Assembly (NCBI RefSeq): GCF_000284375.1
Contig: NC_017249.1
Location: 4,814,001-4,878,000, forward strand
Length of the DNA stretch: 64,000 nucleotides
From: Bradyrhizobium japonicum USDA 6
Lineage (GTDB): Bacteria; Pseudomonadota; Alphaproteobacteria; Rhizobiales; Xanthobacteraceae
Direction of reading: 5' to 3'
Each line of letters starts with the position of its first letter. Position 1 is the stretch's first letter. The notes beneath the pieces are model-generated. The model was not told where the DNA came from and ran no database searches. It worked only from the letters and a program-made list of their open reading frames with translations. The position numbers and the translations under genes are program-made. Positions 23,018 through 31,950 of the stretch are shown here, piece by piece.

Positions 23018-24310
23018 TCAGGCGGTCCGGCCGATATCGCCCCGGATCGTGCGGGCCGCCCAGACGAACAGCAGGGCTCCCAGCGTGGTCGTGACCGCCG
23101 CCGAGAGCAGGGAATAGCGCACGGCGTCCGCGCCATAAGTGCCCTTCAGGGCGTCGTTGACCATGCCGACGGCCAGCGGGCCGACGCCCTGGCCGAAGCA
23201 GGTGGCGGTCAGCGCGATCAGGGCGGAGGCGAGCGCCCGCATGCTCGGCTTCGCCACCGTCTGCGCGATCGCGAAGATCGGTCCGAGATGGAAGCCGACC
23301 AGGAACGAGGTCAGCGCCAGCATGGCGACCATCAACGAAAAATCCTGCGTCAGCATGCACAGCGCGAACACCGGGCCGGCCAGCCCTGAGGTGATCGCCG
23401 GCGCCCACAGCTTCCAGCGGTCGTCGCGGCGGCTGATCTGCGCCACCACGAAGCCGCCGAGCAGGGTGCCGGCCATGCCGGCGAGCCCCTTGAAGGTGCC
23501 GGCATAGGTGCCGATCTCGGCGCTCGACAGATGGTGCACGCGTGCCAGGAACGGCGGGATCCACGCCGCCGTTGCGTAGTTCGTGTAGGTGGTGAGGCAG
23601 AAGCCGACCAGCACGATGATGAAGCTCTGCTGCGAGGCCAGGAAGCGCAGTGTCGGCCCGAGCGGCTCGGGCACGAAACTCTCCTGCATCGCGCCGCGCT
23701 TCGGCTCGGAGATCGTCAGCCACAGGATCAATGCGAGCAGGATGCCGGGCAGGCCGGCGACGTAGAACGCCATCCGCCAGCCATAGTGCTGGTTGACGTA
23801 GCCGCCGATGAAATAGCCGAGGAAGACGCCGAGATAGGTGCCGATGGCGTAGATGCCGAGCGCGCGCGGCCGCTCGTTCTTGGTGAAGAGATCGGCGACG
23901 ATCGACTGCGAGGCGGGCGAGCCCGCGGATTCGCCGATGCCGACGCCGATGCGCGCCAGCGCCAGCGAGGTCACGCTCGAGGCCGCGCCGCACAGCGCGG
24001 TCATCGCACTCCAGAACGCAAAGGCCACCGCGACGATGTTGCGCCGGTTGAGCCGGTCGGCGACGCGCGCGATGGGAATGCCGAGCAGGGAATAGAACAG
24101 TGCGAAGCCGAAGCCCGCAAGCAGGCCCATCATGGTGTCGCTGAGCTGAAACTCCTTCTTGATCGGCTCGATCAGGACGTTGAAGATCGTGCGGTCGAGG
24201 AAGTTCAGCGCATAGATGATGGTGAGCAGGCCCAGCACGTAATAGCGGCGCGGTGAGGGGGGCGCCGCCGCGGCCGTTTGCACCGAGACTTGTGACGTCA
24301 CATCGACCAT
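23018..24310 (-). CDS. MFS transporter
   Basis: 430 residues with 12 predicted membrane helices. The loop 2-3 motif is seen as RVADRLNRRNIV. The sequence resembles the spinster-like/organic-acid porters often found with aromatic-catabolism genes (LNFLDRTIFNVL, GESAGSPASQSIVADLF). The start is ATG 24310, giving MVDVTSQVSVQ; the frame is open much further upstream only because it runs as a shadow through the Rieske gene. It follows that gene on the same strand, across 119 bp that contain a palindromic repeat. It probably imports the oxygenase substrate or a product, by context only. Confidence 0.85.
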   Translation of the reverse strand: MVDVTSQVSVQTAAAAPPSPRRYYVLGLLTIIYALNFLDRTIFNVLIEPIKKEFQLSDTMMGLLAGFGFALFYSLLGIPIARVADRLNRRNIVAVAFAFWSAMTALCGAASSVTSLALARIGVGIGESAGSPASQSIVADLFTKNERPRALGIYAIGTYLGVFLGYFIGGYVNQHYGWRMAFYVAGLPGILLALILWLTISEPKRGAMQESFVPEPLGPTLRFLASQQSFIIVLVGFCLTTYTNYATAAWIPPFLARVHHLSSAEIGTYAGTFKGLAGMAGTLLGGFVVAQISRRDDRWKLWAPAITSGLAGPVFALCMLTQDFSLMVAMLALTSFLVGFHLGPIFAIAQTVAKPSMRALASALIALTATCFGQGVGPLAVGMVNDALKGTYGADAVRYSLLSAAVTTTLGALLFVWAARTIRGDIGRTA

Positions 24311-24370
24311 CGCATCCCCCAATTTGTCTTTGTTATCGTTGCCGGTCCAGCCCTTCGTGAGGCTGGTCGA

Positions 24371-24417
24371 GAGCGTTTTCGAGCGAAGTGGATACCGGTT
24401 CGCGTGAAGAAAACGCG
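24371..24417. repeat. Palindromic intergenic repeat (GAGCGTTTTCGAGCGAAGTG family)
   Basis: GCGTTTTC (24373-24380) pairs with GAAAACGC (24409-24416) around a GATACCGGTTCGCG centre. The sequence matches a well-known dispersed Bradyrhizobium repeat type (recognised from memory). It lies between the Rieske oxygenase and MFS genes. Confidence 0.75.
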
Positions 24418-24429
24418 CCAAACAAAAAC

Positions 24430-25620
24430 TCAGCCTTCGCGGATGTAATTCCCCGCTTCGAATTCGACCGGCGCAGCACCTGCGTCGAACGACACGCCGA
24501 TCGGATCGCGGTCTGCCTCCATCGCCTCCAGTTGCTCGCTCAGCAAGCGCCGGATCATCAGGATGCCGCGATCGCTCTGGCCGAAATGCTCCTCGGAGTG
24601 AACGGTCACGGGGCCTTGGCCGACTTGGGCCTCGTAATCGCCGGGGAATTGCTGGTGCTCGGCTTCCGTCATGTCCCACCAGAATTTTCCGTTGAACTTC
24701 GAGCGCATGCGGCCGATGTCGCCGGAAGTCTTGACGCGGCCGGCGACGTAGATGCGGAACGAGGTGTCGTCGATCGGCAGCGTCCAGCCGATCGACTCGA
24801 CGCGGGCGAATTGCGCCACGCGCGGATTGGGAACGACGCGCAAGGTGGGGAGGGCGGCTTCGGTGACGCGGTAAAACACCTTGCCGTCGTCCTGCTTGCG
24901 GATCGAGCGCACGGCGATGCCGCGCGGCGTCTTGTCGAACTTCACCTCCGGCATCGAGGCCATCATGTTGGTGAATTGGGGTCCCGAGAACGAGCCGTGC
25001 AGCACCGGCACGTGATAGGGATCGACCACGTTCTCGAAATGCTGGAGCCAGTTGCAGGGGATGATCGCGGGGCCGCCGCCGCCGATCGAGGAATCGTCGG
25101 CCTCGACGAACTCGCCTTCGTCCATGTTTTCCAGGCATTCGTAGGCCGGCAGCACCGGGCGTTTCTCGGCCGGGCCCATATAGGCGAAGATCAGCCCGTA
25201 GCGCTCCTCGACCGGGTACCAGGGCTGGCGCACCTTGTCCTTGAACTGGCCACCGTCGGGCTCGCAGGGCTGCTCGAGACAGTGGCCTTCGGCGTCGAAC
25301 TTCCAGCCGTGATAGCAGCAGCGGATGCCGTCTTCCTCGACCTTGCCATAGTAGAGCGTGGTGCCGCGATGGCAGCAGCGCGCGTGCAACAGGCCGGCGC
25401 GGCCATGCTTGTCGCGGAACAGCACCAGATCCTCGCCGAGCGCACGCACCTTCTTCGGCGTGTCGGCGGCGTCGCTGACCAGCCCGACCGGATGCCAGTA
25501 GCGGCGCAGCAATTCTCCCATCGGCGTGCCGCGCACGACCGAGGTGAGCTCGGTACGCGTATGCGCCGGCTTCGTCGCATAGGCGGTGCCGAGATCGCGA
25601 TCCCGCTGGGTCATCGTCAT
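24430..25620 (-). CDS. Rieske non-heme iron aromatic-ring oxygenase, alpha subunit
   Basis: 396 residues from ATG 25620, which follows GGGAGGAA. The Rieske [2Fe-2S] ligands are Cys82/His84 (RCCHRG) and Cys101/His104 (CCYHGW). The catalytic iron site is seen in NVVDPYHVPVLHGS, with Asp200, His203 and His208. The protein belongs to the single-component-type alpha subunits (vanillate O-demethylase or phenoxybenzoate dioxygenase-like), which need a separate reductase; none is in the window. It diverges from a MarR gene that probably controls it. Substrate unknown. Confidence 0.9.
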   Translation of the reverse strand: MTMTQRDRDLGTAYATKPAHTRTELTSVVRGTPMGELLRRYWHPVGLVSDAADTPKKVRALGEDLVLFRDKHGRAGLLHARCCHRGTTLYYGKVEEDGIRCCYHGWKFDAEGHCLEQPCEPDGGQFKDKVRQPWYPVEERYGLIFAYMGPAEKRPVLPAYECLENMDEGEFVEADDSSIGGGGPAIIPCNWLQHFENVVDPYHVPVLHGSFSGPQFTNMMASMPEVKFDKTPRGIAVRSIRKQDDGKVFYRVTEAALPTLRVVPNPRVAQFARVESIGWTLPIDDTSFRIYVAGRVKTSGDIGRMRSKFNGKFWWDMTEAEHQQFPGDYEAQVGQGPVTVHSEEHFGQSDRGILMIRRLLSEQLEAMEADRDPIGVSFDAGAAPVEFEAGNYIREG

Positions 25621-25687
25621 GCTGTTCCTCCCGCCGCTGGCCTTGGTGGCCGGGTCGTTTTGGTGCGGTGACACAGTGAAAGATAAG

Positions 25688-25706
25688 TCGATGACAATGT
25701 CAACGA
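25688..25706. promoter_or_regulatory. Candidate MarR operator
   Basis: A 19-bp imperfect palindrome, TCG-A-TGACA-A-TGTCA-A-CGA, with 8 of 9 half-site positions symmetric. It stands in the gap between the divergent Rieske and marR genes, 68 bp before the Rieske start and 95 bp before the marR start. Size and symmetry suit a MarR dimer. Confidence 0.5.
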
Positions 25707-25801
25707 TCTTCCGGAATGCCTCTTAATCGCATTTCGATGTGGCTGGGGAGGTTGCGCTACCAGCGCTTGGCACGCCCCGGCTTTCTTGGCAGAGGTGGAT
25801 C

Positions 25802-26317
25802 ATGAGCCAGACATCGAGCAGGGACGGGCACGCATCGCCCGATCCGGACGAAAGCCACTCGCCGGCGCCGATCACCGTGATGCTGTCGTCACGGCTGATG
25901 GTGCTCGCCAATTTGCTCAAGCGCGGCGCGATCCTGCGCTACAAGCGCCTCGCCGGACTGTCCTCGGTCGAATTCGGTCTCGTTGCTTCGCTCGGTCGCC
26001 GTCCGCCGATGAGCGTGGCGCGGCTCGCCGAAGCCGTCGGCCAGGACAAGGGCCAGATCAGCCGCGCGCTCGCGGAACTCGTCTCGCGCAAGCTGATCGC
26101 GAAGTCGGCGAACCCGAAGGACAGCCGCGAGGTGCTGGTTGCGCTGACCGCGGCAGGGCTCGCCGCGCATGACGCGATCGTCGAAGGCGCGCAGGAGCGC
26201 AATCGGCAATTGCTGCAACAGTTGAGCAAGGACGAGTTCGAGACGCTGCTGGCGCAGATCGATCGTCTCACGGCGACAGCCGAGAAGATGCTCGAGGCCG
26301 AGAAAGTTTCACGCTGA
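25802..26317 (+). CDS. MarR-family transcriptional regulator
   Basis: 171 residues from ATG 25802. Winged-helix DNA-binding region: MSVARLAEAVGQDKGQISRALAELVSRKLI, followed by the wing NPKDSREVLVALT; long N- and C-terminal helices form the dimer interface. It is divergent from the Rieske oxygenase and MFS genes, with a 19-bp palindrome between them, so it most likely represses them and is released by the aromatic substrate. The ligand is not readable. Confidence 0.9.
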   Translation: MSQTSSRDGHASPDPDESHSPAPITVMLSSRLMVLANLLKRGAILRYKRLAGLSSVEFGLVASLGRRPPMSVARLAEAVGQDKGQISRALAELVSRKLIAKSANPKDSREVLVALTAAGLAAHDAIVEGAQERNRQLLQQLSKDEFETLLAQIDRLTATAEKMLEAEKVSR

Positions 26318-26351
26318 TCTCTCGGAAATCTCCGGGAACATTGGATCATTT

Positions 26352-26368
26352 CTAAGAACCCTTCTAAG
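26352..26368 (+). promoter_or_regulatory. Candidate Irr box (iron control element)
   Basis: CTAAGAACCCTTCTAAG contains AGAACCCTTCTAA, which fits the core of the rhizobial Irr/ICE palindrome (TTTAGAAYNNTTCTAAA as I recall it). It lies 95 bp upstream of the siderophore-receptor start, where an iron-regulated promoter is expected. Confidence 0.55.
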
Positions 26369-26462
26369 AGGCTTTCAATTAGGGAATTCGCGCGCGCTCA
26401 CCTAAGCGTCACTGCAAGCGCCTGCCGTTGGGGGAACGACGGCATGACGCAAGCAAACAGAC

Positions 26463-28745
26463 ATGTTGGGGTGCGCGTTGAACAGTCTTCGTATGCTGCG
26501 GTCGGCCGTCTTGGCGACCGCGTCTGCTTTCGCAGTGGTACCGCAGGCATCGCTTGCGCAGTCCTCGGCGCAAGGCGGTGCGCAAAACCTGCCGTCGGTC
26601 ACCGTCGACGCGCCGGAAACGCGCCGCCGCGCGCCAGCTGCCGCCGTGCGCCGCGCGACGCGGCCGTCGCCGCAGACCGCCGCCAGCCGCAGACCGCTTC
26701 AGCAACGCAATGTCGGCTTCGTCGAAACGCCGCGCGGACCGGTGAACGGCTACGTTGCCAACCGCAGCTCGTCCGGCACCAAGACCAACACTCCGATCAT
26801 GCAGACGCCGCAGTCGGTCTCTGTGATCGGCGCCGAGCAGATCCGCGACCAGAAGCCTAACAAGCTCGACGAGGTCCTGCGCTACACCGCGGGCGTGCGC
26901 GCCGGGACCTTTGGCGCCGACACCCGCAACGACTGGTGGCTGATCCGTGGCTTCAAGTCCGACGACATCGGACTGTTCCTCGACGGCATGCAGCTGTTCT
27001 ACACTGCGTATGCGAGCTGGAGGCTTCCGCCGTTCAACATGGAGCGCGTGGAGGTGCTGCGCGGTCCGTCGGCAGTGCTTTACGGCGGATCGAGCCCGAG
27101 CGGCATCGTCAACGTCATCAGCAAGATGCCGCCGACGGAGCCGATCCGCTACGTCGAGACCGGGGTCAACAATTTCGGCAACGCCTATGTCGGCTTCGAT
27201 GTCGGCGGCCCGGTCGCGACGCAGCCCGAAAACGGCAAGCTGTTCTACCGCGTCGTCGGCCAGGTGCAGAACGGCCCGACCCAGGTCAACTTCACGCCCG
27301 ACAACAACTACTTCATCGCGCCGTCCTTCACCTGGAGGCCGGATGCCGACACCACCTTCACGGTGCTTGCTTCGGCGTCGAAGACCGACACCCGCGGCAT
27401 CAACTTCCTGCCTTACCAGGGCACGGTGACGAACGCGCCGTTCGGCAAGATCCCGACCAGCTTCTTCGCCGGCGATCCCAGCGTCGATAAGTTCACGCGC
27501 GAGCAGGAGATGCTCGGCTATCAGTTCGAACGCAATCTCACCGACGATCTAACTTTCCGGCAGAATGCGCGATTTGCGCATATCGACCTGACCTATCGCG
27601 GCTATATCGGCAACGGCTGGGACAATATCAATGCGGCCTCTCTTGGTCGCTACAATTGGTATGCTAAGGACACCGCCAACCAGGCCGATCTCGACAACCA
27701 GCTGGAATATCGCTTCAACACCGGTCCTGTCAGGCACACGATGCTGTTCGGTGTCGATCTGAAAGGGTATCAGATCGACGACTATCAGGCCTTCAACTTC
27801 GGCACCGTTCCTCCGATCAATGTGCTCAATCCGGTCTACGGCATTAACATCCCGCTCACAGGCCCGCCGTTCCGTAACTTCCTGATCACGCAGAAGCAGG
27901 CCGGCACCTACGTCCAGGACCAGATGAAGCTCGGTAACTTCACGCTGGTGCTGAGCGGCCGCAACGATTGGGTCGAGACGACGCAGGCCGCCCGTGACAC
28001 TGGGGCGACGCTCGCCAGCAACAATGACAGCCAGTTCAGCGGTCGCGCAGGCTTGATCTACAATTTCGACAACGGCATAGCGCCCTACATCTCCTACGCG
28101 ACGAGTTTCAACCCGATTATCGGGCTCAACGCGCAAAATCAGCTGTTCCAGCCGGAGACCGGCCAGCAGGCCGAAATCGGTGTCAAGGTCGCCCCCAAGG
28201 GATTTGATGGCTACTTCACTGCCTCCGTGTTCAACCTGAAGCGCCAGAATGTACCCACTACCGATCCGATCATCACCACGCTGCAGAACCAAACCGGCGA
28301 GGTGACCTCGCGCGGCATCGAGCTCGAAGCGGTCGCAAATGCGACGAAGGAGTTGAAATTCATCGGCGCCTTCACGGCCTATCATCTCTTCACCAGCAGG
28401 GATCTCGATCCGGCGCTGGTCGGCAAGACGCCGACCAACACGCCTGAATTGCTCGTCTCGGGCTGGGCGGACTACACCTTCAAGGACGGGCCGCTCGAAG
28501 GGTTTGGTTTCGGCGGGGGCGTGCGCTATGTCGGCTCCTCCTGGGCCGACACCGCCAACACGCTCGAGGTTCCCGCGGTGGTGCTCGGCGATCTCGCGGT
28601 CCATTACGAATGGCAGAACTGGCGCACGGCAATCAACGTGATCAACCTGACCGACAAGATCTACGTCGCAAGCTGCGCGGCCGCCTCGTCATGCTTCTAC
28701 GGCGACCGCCGGCGCGTCACCGCCAGCGTCTCCTACAAGTGGTAG
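26463..28745 (+). CDS. TonB-dependent siderophore receptor
   Basis: 760 residues. A signal peptide (LRSAVLATASAFAVVPQASLAQ) is followed by a TonB-box-like LPSVTVDAPE. The plug domain comes next (MQTPQSVSVIGAEQIRDQ to LRGPSAVLYGGSSPSGIVN), then a 22-strand barrel ending in an aromatic residue (SVSYKW). It is of the FhuA/FoxA/FpvA class that imports ferric siderophores, probably hydroxamates. The start is uncertain: ATG 26463, TTG 26475 and ATG 26493 are in frame and none has a strong ribosome site. A candidate Irr box lies upstream. A PepSY membrane gene follows, a common partner for reductive iron release. Confidence 0.92.
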   Translation: MLGCALNSLRMLRSAVLATASAFAVVPQASLAQSSAQGGAQNLPSVTVDAPETRRRAPAAAVRRATRPSPQTAASRRPLQQRNVGFVETPRGPVNGYVANRSSSGTKTNTPIMQTPQSVSVIGAEQIRDQKPNKLDEVLRYTAGVRAGTFGADTRNDWWLIRGFKSDDIGLFLDGMQLFYTAYASWRLPPFNMERVEVLRGPSAVLYGGSSPSGIVNVISKMPPTEPIRYVETGVNNFGNAYVGFDVGGPVATQPENGKLFYRVVGQVQNGPTQVNFTPDNNYFIAPSFTWRPDADTTFTVLASASKTDTRGINFLPYQGTVTNAPFGKIPTSFFAGDPSVDKFTREQEMLGYQFERNLTDDLTFRQNARFAHIDLTYRGYIGNGWDNINAASLGRYNWYAKDTANQADLDNQLEYRFNTGPVRHTMLFGVDLKGYQIDDYQAFNFGTVPPINVLNPVYGINIPLTGPPFRNFLITQKQAGTYVQDQMKLGNFTLVLSGRNDWVETTQAARDTGATLASNNDSQFSGRAGLIYNFDNGIAPYISYATSFNPIIGLNAQNQLFQPETGQQAEIGVKVAPKGFDGYFTASVFNLKRQNVPTTDPIITTLQNQTGEVTSRGIELEAVANATKELKFIGAFTAYHLFTSRDLDPALVGKTPTNTPELLVSGWADYTFKDGPLEGFGFGGGVRYVGSSWADTANTLEVPAVVLGDLAVHYEWQNWRTAINVINLTDKIYVASCAAASSCFYGDRRRVTASVSYKW

Positions 28746-28767
28746 GCACCGGCGAGGGGAGGGCCTC

Positions 28768-29903
28768 GTGAAGGCGCGCACGGTCAGGCTCTGGTCCATG
28801 GTCCACACCTGGACCAGCCTGATCTCGACCGTCTTCCTGCTGCTGCTCTGCCTGACCGGCCTGCCGCTGATCTTCCATCACGAGATCGATGAGCTCCTGG
28901 GCTATGCCCCCAGCCCGAAGCTCATGCGGGCGCGGCGCGTGCGACGACGCAAGCCGTCGCCGACGCCGCGCTCGCCGCCGATCCCGGCCGGGTGCTGCAA
29001 TATATCGCCTGGGACAAGGACGAGCCCGGGATCGTGACGGCGTTCACCAACAGCGCCGTCGACGGGCTGCCTGACAACACGACCGTGCGCGCATTCGATG
29101 CGGTGTCGACCAAGCTGCTCGGACCGGTCGGCATCGGGCCGATGCTGATCATGCTCAAGCTGCATACCGACATGTTTGCCGGCCAGCCCGGAAAACTGTT
29201 CCTCGGCGGGATGGGCCTGCTGTTCGCCATCGCCATCATCTCCGGCGTGGTGCTGTACTGGCCGTTCACCCGCCGGCTGCGCTTTGCCACCATTCGCGGT
29301 CACGCCTCGCGCCGCGTGCGCTGGCTCGACTGGCACAATCTGATCGGCGTCGTGACGGTGGCCTGGGCGCTGGTGGTTGGCCTCACCGGCGTCGTCAACA
29401 CCTGGGCCGAGCTGATGCTCAACCAGTGGAAGGCCACCGAGCTTGCCAGCATGGTCGCGCCCTATGCCGGCAAGCCGCCGCCGTCGCATCTGGCTTCGCT
29501 CGACGACGTCGTGGCGCGCGCGAGGCAGACGGCGCCCGGGATGGAGGTTGCCTTCATCGCGTTTCCGGGAACGCCGTTCACCTCCTCGCACCACTTCGCC
29601 GCCTTCATGCGCGGCGACACGGCGCTGACGGCGCGGCTCCTCAAGCCGGTCCTGCTCGACGGCGAAACGGGGGAGGTCGCCGACAGCCGGGCGCTGCCGG
29701 TCTATCTCCAGGCGCTCCTGATCTCGCAGCCGCTGCATTTCGGCGATTATGGCGGGATGCCGCTCAAGGTGATCTGGGCCGTGCTCGACATTCTTACGAT
29801 CGTTGTGATCGGCAGCGGCCTCTATCTCTGGCTGGCACGGCGGCGCAAGCGCGCGCCCGCCCGGAGCGACGCATTCGCCAGACGAAGCCCGGTCCCGTCG
29901 TGA
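28768..29903 (+). pseudogene. PepSY-associated membrane protein gene, broken by one frameshift
   Basis: The first 50 or so codons (from GTG 28768 with GGGAGGG upstream) encode a membrane helix typical of PepSY_TM proteins (MVHTWTSLISTVFLLLLCLTG, then IFHHEIDELLGY). After LMRA near 28930 the frame turns to low-quality Arg/Pro sequence. The homologous continuation (VLQYIAWDKDEPGIVTAF onward, further helices, ending at 29903) lies in another frame. One extra base near 28926 would restore a protein of about 378 residues, so a 1-bp deletion or a sequencing error is inferred. Such proteins are thought to act in ferric-siderophore reduction at the inner membrane and often follow TonB receptors. Confidence 0.75.
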
Positions 29904-30133
29904 TGCATGGCTCCTCTGATCGCTCGGGCCTGTGGATACGTGTCTTTGCTGCACCCATCCTGCTCGCGGCTGCGACCATCACCGGCCTGCTGGCTGCGCT
30001 GCTCTGGGGACCGGTCGGCCAGTATGTCGCCTGGGTGACGGTGGGAGCCCCGGTGCTGGTCATTGTCTGGGTCTGGGTGCGCTGCCGCACCCAGAAAACG
30101 GGGCAATTATCGCGGACGACACGCGGCAAATAG
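29903..30133 (+). CDS. Small two-helix membrane protein downstream of the PepSY gene
   Basis: 76 residues with two predicted membrane helices ([21 protein letters not shown] and [17 protein letters not shown]) and a basic tail. Its ATG overlaps the stop of the PepSY gene (TGATG), so the two are coupled. Similar small proteins often end iron-uptake operons, but no function is known. The 248-bp gap to nuoA follows and must contain the nuo promoter; no convincing box was identified there. Confidence 0.65.
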   Translation: MHGSSDRSGLWIRVFAAPILLAAATITGLLAALLWGPVGQYVAWVTVGAPVLVIVWVWVRCRTQKTGQLSRTTRGK

Positions 30134-30381
30134 CGGCCTCAGTCCGTGTGCCGCAATCTTCGAACGGCTGCCTTGCAAAACTGTGGCCGCCCTTGCTGGG
30201 ATTGGCGATCTGCTCCATACCAGCCGCGGGGCGATTCCGGGATTTCTATCGTTCTGGGGGCGGCAAAGGGCCTAAAAAGAGCGTGTCTTGCGCCCATTGG
30301 TGCACTGCGCTAAGGCTCAGAACAATTCCAAACTGGACGAATCCGTGGCTGTCCCGAGGCTGCGGGAAAAAGGGCTCGTCA

Positions 30382-30747
30382 ATGAGCGGCATTCTGCAGA
30401 ACTATCTTCCACTCGTCGTCTTTATAGGGGTAGCGGGCCTCATCGGCCTCGTGCTGCTGATCGCGCCCTTCATCGTGGCGTTCCAGCAGCCGGACCCGGA
30501 AAAGCTGTCGGCGTATGAGTGCGGTTTCAACGCCTTCGACGACGCTCGCATGAAGTTCGACGTCCGTTTCTATCTGGTCGCCATCCTCTTCATCATCTTC
30601 GACCTCGAGGTGGCGTTCCTGTTTCCCTGGGCGGTTGCGTTCGGCAAGCTTGGCGCGACCGGCTTCTGGTCCATGGTGGTGTTCCTCGGCGTGCTGACGG
30701 TCGGGTTCGCCTATGAATGGAAGAAGGGAGCACTGGAATGGGATTGA
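30382..30747 (+). CDS. nuoA: NADH-quinone oxidoreductase subunit A
   Basis: 121 residues, three membrane helices. It belongs to the membrane arm of complex I at the junction with the quinone channel. The conserved loop [21 protein letters not shown] is split by helix boundaries as usual. ATG 30382 opens [14 protein letters not shown]; it is preceded by a long in-frame stretch without a ribosome site. The stop overlaps the start of nuoB. Confidence 0.97.
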   Translation: MSGILQNYLPLVVFIGVAGLIGLVLLIAPFIVAFQQPDPEKLSAYECGFNAFDDARMKFDVRFYLVAILFIIFDLEVAFLFPWAVAFGKLGATGFWSMVVFLGVLTVGFAYEWKKGALEWD

Positions 30748-31325
30748 ACCCTGCAACGTCCTCGGGCCCGGTCGTAGCGCCGGCCCCCAAGGGCATCCTT
30801 GATCCGTCGACCGGCAGGCCGGTTGGCGCCAACGATCCGTTTTTCCTCGAGGTCAACTCCGAGCTGTCCGACAAGGGCTTCTTCGTGGCCGCGACCGACG
30901 ACCTCATCACCTGGGCCCGTACCGGCTCGCTGATGTGGATGACCTTCGGTCTCGCCTGCTGCGCGGTCGAGATGATGCAGGTCTCGATGCCGCGCTACGA
31001 CGTCGAGCGCTTCGGCTTCGCCCCGCGCGCCTCGCCGCGCCAGTCCGACGTGATGATCGTCGCCGGCACCCTGACCAACAAGATGGCGCCTGCGCTGCGC
31101 AAGGTCTACGACCAGATGCCCGAGCCGCGCTACGTCATCTCGATGGGCTCCTGCGCCAATGGCGGCGGCTACTACCACTATTCCTATTCGGTCGTGCGCG
31201 GCTGCGACCGGATCGTGCCGATCGACATCTACGTGCCGGGCTGCCCGCCCACGGCGGAAGCGCTGCTCTACGGCGTGCTGCTGCTGCAGAAGAAGATCCG
31301 CCGCACCGGCACCATCGAACGCTAA
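30738..31325 (+). CDS. nuoB: NADH-quinone oxidoreductase subunit B
   Basis: 195 residues. It carries the terminal [4Fe-4S] cluster N2 that passes electrons to quinone. Cluster ligands are the tandem Cys74-Cys75 ([10 protein letters not shown]), Cys139 (GSCANGGG) and Cys169 (VPGCPPT). The ATG at 30738 overlaps the nuoA stop by 10 nt, in another frame, and has AAGGGAG upstream within nuoA. Confidence 0.97.
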   Translation: MGLNPATSSGPVVAPAPKGILDPSTGRPVGANDPFFLEVNSELSDKGFFVAATDDLITWARTGSLMWMTFGLACCAVEMMQVSMPRYDVERFGFAPRASPRQSDVMIVAGTLTNKMAPALRKVYDQMPEPRYVISMGSCANGGGYYHYSYSVVRGCDRIVPIDIYVPGCPPTAEALLYGVLLLQKKIRRTGTIER

Positions 31326-31336
31326 GGTTTTACGTC

Positions 31337-31948
31337 ATGGACGACGCCAAGCTCGACGCCCTGGGGCAGACGATCGTTAGCGCGCTTCCGGGCGCCGCCA
31401 TCGGTCATTCGGTTGCCTTCAACCAGCTCACGGTGGATGTCGAGGCCAGCAAGATCGTCGAGGTGGTCAAGTACCTCCGCGACGATCCGAAATGCCGGTT
31501 CATCAACTTCACCGACATCACGGCCGCGGACTATCCGTCGCGCGAAAAACGTTTCGACGTGATCTATCACTTCCTGTCCCCGACCCTGAACACGCGGATC
31601 CGGCTCAAGGCCCAGGCCGACGAGACCACGCAGGTGCCGTCGCTGATCGACGTGTTCCCGGGCGCCGACTGGTTCGAGCGCGAGGCCTACGACCTCTATG
31701 GTGTGTTCTTCGTCGGTCACCCCGACATGCGCCGCCTGCTGACCGATTATGGTTTCGAGGGCCATCCGCTGCGCAAGGATTTCCCGACAACCGGTTTCGT
31801 CGAGGTTCGCTACGACGACCAGGAGAAGCGGGTGGTATACGAGCCCGTCCGGCTCAACCAGGAATTCCGCAAGTTCGATTTCCTCTCGCCTTGGGAAGGG
31901 GCGGACTATCCGCTTCCCGGTGACGAGAAGGCGGGACCGAAGGTCTGA
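31337..31948 (+). CDS. nuoC: NADH-quinone oxidoreductase subunit C (30-kDa subunit)
   Basis: 203 residues from ATG 31337. A hydrophilic connecting-arm subunit without cofactor. Family signatures: [38 protein letters not shown] and the GHPLRKDFP end motif. Here nuoC and nuoD are separate genes, unlike the fused form of E. coli. It ends 2 bp before nuoD. Confidence 0.97.
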   Translation: MDDAKLDALGQTIVSALPGAAIGHSVAFNQLTVDVEASKIVEVVKYLRDDPKCRFINFTDITAADYPSREKRFDVIYHFLSPTLNTRIRLKAQADETTQVPSLIDVFPGADWFEREAYDLYGVFFVGHPDMRRLLTDYGFEGHPLRKDFPTTGFVEVRYDDQEKRVVYEPVRLNQEFRKFDFLSPWEGADYPLPGDEKAGPKV

Positions 31949-31950
31949 TC

